A stretch of 64,000 bases of DNA, from contig CP136064.1 in NCBI GenBank assembly GCA_032622095.1, positions 129,319,605 to 129,383,604 of the forward strand, read 5' to 3'. Made by a program: the position numbers and the translations under genes. Below are positions 59,581 through 64,000 of the stretch, piece after piece (within the stretch, counting starts at the first letter, position 1; every line of letters starts with the position of its first letter). Under the pieces are notes generated by a model. It did not search any database. It was not told the DNA's origin and saw nothing but the letters and a program-made list of their open reading frames with translations. The stretch is from Siphonodentalium dalli (lineage: Eukaryota; Mollusca; Scaphopoda; Gadilida; Siphonodentaliidae).

Positions 59581-60097
59581 AAATCGGATTATGCATATTT
59601 AATTAATATTTTACTCGTTTTCTTAACGACTAGCCCCTGTTGTGGTAACCGCGGTTTTACCGCGCGATAGCAGTAAAACTTCCGGTTATTATATGTTACA
59701 TGTTCTAAAAGAGTTCTCATATAATTATAATCTGAGTTCTTTCAATCAAGTGCAATTACAATTCTAACCTTAACGTGTGGGCTTATGATTGCCACAGAAG
59801 AACAAAATGTAAATTTTGTCCAGAAATTATTGATCTACAAAGGAGCGGATTGCAGTTATAGAGTTTGATGTAATTTCCTGTGATGTGATCATAGACACCA
59901 TTCCATTAGGCCAATGTCAGTTATCTATGTTCAATAATTCACACGGCTGTCACTCTGTATCTAGACTATCAACATTATAACTATGTGGAGTCAGTTTCCA
60001 TGCAATGCAGATGTCAGACGTTGTATATATGTTCGGGGACCGAATTGGCATTAATGCAGCATCTCATAATATACCCCACTTGATGTTTCCGGTTTAA
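59581..60097. other. No recognised gene
   Basis: AT-rich sequence with a small palindromic GTAACCGCGGTTTTAC at 59645-59660. Confidence 0.4.
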
Positions 60098-60490
60098 CCC
60101 TTTACCCAACAAACCGGCCAAAACCGGCCAAATAAAGCTTCAACAGCCTAAAATATCTTCGGTCTGTCTCAATAGAACCATACAAATATGGATATCATTG
60201 GAACCGGCTCCTTGACCACATTGTGATAGGTACAGTTATGCCCTGTGCCAATGCATTCTCTTATATATGCGAGTCGACCATAGGTCGCCTCGCATATATA
60301 AGAGAATGCATTGGCCTAAAAAAAATCTTTTTTTTAACACTTTTTACCATTTTTTCTTACATTCTTTAACAATTTTATAATTTTTAATGTGTTAAGCCAA
60401 TGCATTCTCTTATATATGCGAGGCGACCTATGGTCGACTCGCATATATAAGAGAATGCATTGGCACAGGGCCGTTCTGTTGGGTAAAGGG
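60098..60490. mobile_element. 393-bp piggyBac-type MITE with terminal hairpins
   Basis: The element starts CCCTTTACCCAACA and ends GTTGGGTAAAGGG, flanked by TTAA at 60094-60097 and 60491-60494. Inside are two ~65-bp palindromes (GCCAATGCATTCTCTTATAT, ATGCGAGTCGACC and complement) at about 60248-60324 and 60391-60467, the second inverted to the first. A (T)n-rich spacer separates them. TTAA duplication and a CCCTTT start fit piggyBac-derived MITEs. Confidence 0.92.
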
Positions 60491-60494
60491 TTAA

Positions 60495-61140
60495 TGTAGA
60501 AGCGTGACATATTTATGCCGTATTAGGAATAAAATATTATCGATGACTGAATGTGAATTTAGATTACTGAGAGTTATCTGTCATCCGTCACTAATCGCTG
60601 CCTGGTTCATGGGTTGTTATAGATCATGCATGTGAATCTCTACTAATAGTGCATGCAGCGGTCAAAAGCCAAAAGTGAGCGGGTACCCCTACCCACGGTA
60701 GAACAAGTTGAAACCAAATTTTTTTGAAGGAAAAATATATACTGTTGAGAAAATTATAGTAAAAAAATAACGGAATTGGTGGTGACTATTGTCAAATCGA
60801 CGATGAACGATACCCACCAGTGACTTTCCCCCAGAAATTAACATTTTTGGTAAAGCGAGTCCTGCGGCTATGTCAGGGCTATGTCCTAACTTATTTTCCA
60901 ACAGTGTTTCACCCCCGTGTACGTGGTATCGCCAAACCCGAGCGTGTTACCAAACCAGACCATGCCGTTTTGATAACTGAAAATATTTTCCCTCAGATGC
61001 AGGGGGAGGGGGGTCGCGCAAAAAAAATCCGACACAAGGCCGGGGGTGGAGGGGGGGGGGTCGCAGCTCCCGAAAACACGTTTTTTCCGGTGTTTGCTGG
61101 TGCTTGCAATTTTTTTCCTTTTGCCCTTTTTTGACCTAAT
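60495..61140. other. No recognised gene
   Basis: Low-complexity G-rich segments at 61000-61062 and T-rich stretches. Open frames here are short and compositionally biased. Confidence 0.4.
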
Positions 61141-62551
61141 TACAAGCTGTTTAGCCTATATAATGATTGTTTTGATGTGTTATGATCTAAATAACACCTG
61201 TAGTGTACACACAAGATATTAGGTACAGTTCCCTGTGGTCAGGTTGGCCTCATAATTTTTTTTATTATTTGATCCCTTCTAATACTAAGTAAACCTTCGT
61301 GAAATTTTTAACTGCCCTGGCCCACATGGGTTGGATAACCACTTGGTATGTAAATATATTATAATGAACTCTAAAGACAAATAAACCACATATAATTCAG
61401 TAAGTAAAATAAAATATCACATCACCACTATCTTTGGTATCAAACAGAAATTCAACTCTCCAAGTCTGATATGAAACTGAAATAATGTGTAAAATAAATG
61501 TAGAACATGCCTGGTCTCTAATCTATAAACATGTTTCTGGCACAAAGTTACTAATACTATAAAAGACAAAAGTGCTATTCTACAGTGTTACATATCCAAT
61601 TATTAATGAACAGACATTCACATGGATCTCAATCAGTCTCAATAGCATTTTATTAGTAAAACATGACTGTCTTTCACTTGTGAAATAATGAGATATTATT
61701 TATTTATATGCGCTATTCTACAACCATTTAGTTATTGTTAATATTAAAATGATCCATCTAACCACGTACACTGCATATTGTAAAACAGGCAAGAAACAGT
61801 TTGATAAGTGTCTAGTCTGAAATACTTGGGTAATTTTGTGCCAGAAAATGTAATCAAAGTTTCTTGTTAAACTCATTCATGTCTTAATCCAGATTAGATA
61901 CAGATTTTGTAAGTCACTTTGCACAACGATAATTGAAACTTCACCTGAGTTTAAATTAACTTAAATAATTCTTCAATCAGCTTCAACGTTTTTCAAAATT
62001 TAATTTAGAAATGTCAGTTGAACGACATCGATGATAAAATGAAAATGAATATATCTGATATATTTTGCATAGAAAGTCACTGCTACATCTGACTCCATTA
62101 AATACAATAAGATCGGCGTGGATCGGTCATAGGAAACTATATTAATACCACCAGTCAAAACACTTATAAGGACACACGTCCAATGGAAATATATAGGACA
62201 TACACTTTATGAAATGCCGCATAACAAAAAGAGCTGAACTCTCAGCACAAGCAATACACTCATATGAGATTTAAAACATTTATCTAGAAAACCCCATCTC
62301 AACCTGGGCAGCATATAATTTTCCGGTGTGTTGTTTGTTTACAACTTCACTTTAACTAGCAACTTTAAAAATTATATAAAGTAAACACGAGTGCATTTCA
62401 TGGATAAATGCACATTACACAAAGTCCAGTGCAAAGTCTGGAATAAATAATTAGAATAAAGTGTGTGGAGCGCGGCAGCGCTCCTCGCGTGACTTCGGTT
62501 GACCAACATGCATCCATACCCCATGTAAATGCAAGAAAGAATATCCATTAC
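61141..62551 (-). other. Single-copy AT-rich sequence, possibly a 3' UTR
   Basis: Unlike its surroundings this 1.4-kb stretch shows no repeat similarity within the window and lacks long frames. It lies downstream of the small reading frame at 62722-62552 on the minus strand and could be its 3' UTR, with an AATAAA-like signal (plus-strand TTTATT at 61260-61266) near its end. This is inference from texture only. Confidence 0.3.
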
Positions 62552-62722
62552 TTAAATCACAGTTGCTGGAGTTTCTGACCGAAAATGAGCTTTTCTGACA
62601 GCATACTCAGATATAACAATAATAAAGACAAGTGATGTAAGCACACCCGGACAGAACGCCATGAACAACAAGAAAACCATAGTCAGAAATGGTAACGCCA
62701 CCAAGATCATATTATTAGCCAT
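62552..62722 (-). CDS. Small two-TM reading frame (56 aa), unidentified
   Basis: ATG at 62722-62720 opens a 56-residue frame: MANNMILVALPFLTMVFLLF, then MAFCPGVLTSLVFIIVISEY and a polar tail AVRKAHFRSETPATVI ending TAA at 62552. Residues about 5-23 and 26-39 are hydrophobic enough to span a membrane; the tail is basic then polar. The first ~65 bp are part of a tandem duplication (second copy at 62741-62815), and part of it matches the LINE region at 15121-15153, so its start could be repeat-derived. It may be a microprotein, the last exon of a longer membrane protein, or chance. Confidence 0.3.
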   Translation of the reverse strand: MANNMILVALPFLTMVFLLFMAFCPGVLTSLVFIIVISEYAVRKAHFRSETPATVI

Positions 62723-62815
62723 AAATAGAAATTATAATAATACAAGAAAACCATAGTCAGAAATGGTAACGCCACCAATATCATTATTAGCCATAAATAT
62801 AAATTATAATACAAT
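62655..62815. repeat. ~85-bp tandem duplication shared with the 15.1-kb LINE region
   Basis: ACAAGAAAACCATAGTCAGA and AATGGTAACGCCACCAAKATCAT occur at 62668 and 62743. The 30-bp core (AAGAAAACCATAGTCAGAAA to GGTAACGC) is also present inverted at 15123-15152. Confidence 0.85.
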
Positions 62816-63072
62816 TATTCTATAAACTAGCTTTATGCGGGAAATTTTCATACTTCCATATTTCAAGTTTTCTCGTGTCATACATTACTTTCTTCAAACT
62901 GTCTTCTTTATTACACAAGCTGATAGGCCCGACTTCGCCCGGGCTGTTTCCCATCTGATTTCCGGTGAAAGGCGCGATTTGACCTTCAATTGACAATTTT
63001 GAAGGTCAAGGTAAGGTCGGAGTCATGATTTGACCCGTCCAAAACACTCCCCCGACAAAAGTCCCATAGGTA

Positions 63073-63590
63073 TCACAATTGCAGTTAGGCTCATCTCATA
63101 CTCGTCCATTCAGCGATATTCTGCTGCGCAGTTTGTTATAGCCTCCAGTATTCATTGAGCGTTGTAGCCCCAACTGTTATAATTCGCCTTTAGCAGGCGT
63201 ACTCTTGCCTCAGATTATTGAGATATTAGGTCACACGTAATCACATTAAATCGCATCGAAACATAGCAATTGTGTGGGCTGCATGGCGTGAATATGTAAT
63301 GAGAAATAAGGTCATACGTAATGACATTAAACTCAAGAAAACCCGCGAAAACAAAACAAAATCACATTTAATGTTTTAAGTTATTTCCTTCATAAAAAGA
63401 ATCTTTGTGATAATGAACCCTCTCAATACTTTAGAATATAGAATTAACATTAAAATAACAAAAATCTTCGGAACACAGAACCTTCGGAATAACGAACCTT
63501 CGGATTGGTGAACCTTCGGAATAGCGAACATTCAGAGAAATTTCGGAATAGTGGATCTTCGGGATAGTGAACCGGAATAGAGACATGCCC
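63073..63590. repeat. Dispersed repeat family E, second copy with decayed TTCGGAATAGC array
   Basis: Colinear with 43371-43893. Its tandem part (63470-63580) is shorter and more diverged. Confidence 0.88.
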
Positions 63591-63794
63591 CCCAATATTC
63601 ATATTATATGCCCAGAGTTCAAAGCTATGGACCCATAAAATTCTAAACTGGGCCCTTATAATATTGAACTCCAAATTGGAGCCCACACAGAACATCACTT
63701 AAGTCGACTGTACCTGTGTCATGTCCCAATGCGGGAGGGTCCATATATACCACAACATTCATATTATATGCCAAGAATTCAACGGTATGGGCCC

Positions 63795-64000
63795 ACATAA
63801 TGACATTAAATCTCAAGAAAACCCGCGAAAACAAAACAAAATCACATTTAATGTTCTAAGTTAAGTTATTTCCTCCTGTATCTGTATCGGTGTGCGCGCA
63901 GGATCAGTTCGGATGTGAGCGCACACTCCATAAAAAGAATCTTTGTGAAAATGAACCCTCTCAAATTAGTCTCAATACTTTAGAATATAGAATTAACCTA
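63795..64000. repeat. Dispersed repeat family E, third partial copy running off the window
   Basis: ATGACATTAAATCTCAAGAA, AACCCGCGAAAACAAAACA, then after a ~60-bp insertion (63868-63927) AAAAAGAATCTTTGTG and AATATAGAATTAACC, as at 63330-63450. Confidence 0.88.

Noticed and set aside
63000..63025. TGAAGGTCAAGGTAAGGTCG as a nuclear receptor response element
   Set aside because: Half-sites of this kind are frequent in AT-rich repeats and no gene start lies nearby.

Overview
The window looks like genomic DNA from a metazoan, most likely a marine invertebrate. The reasons are GT-AG split exons, a universal stress protein whose exons sit 2.7 kb apart, C2H2 and FLYWCH zinc fingers, several non-LTR retrotransposon types, many TIR/foldback elements, long poly-C/poly-G runs and visibly AT-rich spacers. 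There is no operon structure and no bacterial-type gene density. A lophotrochozoan is my best guess from the style of the LINE and FLYWCH sequences, but the phylum is inference.

Coding content is sparse and mostly exonic. A FLYWCH exon (3.10-3.45 kb, -) lies next to a terminal acidic/coiled-coil exon (3.63-3.80 kb, -). Two consecutive exons of a universal stress protein (22.63-22.73 and 25.46-25.65 kb, +) flank an intron that holds a MITE. A phase-compatible two-exon gene start (33.25 to 32.37 kb, -) lies inside a long inverted repeat. A 285-codon reading frame with 56-residue acidic repeats (51.85-52.71 kb, -) abuts a satellite. There is also a small two-TM reading frame (62.55-62.72 kb, -). 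Broken genes include an eight-finger C2H2 array (40.07-40.80 kb, -), two older decayed C2H2 arrays (47.2-47.8 kb + and 48.5-49.4 kb -), a LINE with endonuclease and RT remnants (14.47-16.19 kb, -), a 5'-truncated LINE C-terminus split by a palindromic element (35.98-38.47 kb, +) and an RT C-terminal fragment (6.79-6.96 kb, +).

Most of the rest is repeats, and inverted organisation is the dominant theme. Large inverted repeats lie at 9.6-10.8, 13.8-17.0, 18.7-21.9, 31.5-33.3, 41.0-44.8 and 56.8-58.5 kb. Perfect or near-perfect hairpins lie at 7.06, 12.43, 16.44, 17.23, 20.70 and 46.09 kb. MITE-like elements lie at 22.77, 26.59, 33.88, 42.85 and 60.10 kb; two of them have TTAA target duplications. 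A 1.5 kb element carrying 18 CTTAAG-centred palindromes sits inside the LINE with a clear target duplication. Tandem arrays include a 22-bp array (35.0 kb), the TTCCGAAGG arrays (42.4, 43.8, 63.5 kb), a ~300-bp array (28.6-30.1 kb) and a 153-bp satellite organised as an A-B-C trimer of 456-457 bp (52.7-53.7 kb).

The strongest leads are: the gene start whose first exon and most of intron 1 are duplicated in inverted orientation; the CTTAAG palindromic element; the miniature higher-order satellite that runs into a reading frame; and a MITE insertion whose empty site is visible in another repeat copy within the same window.
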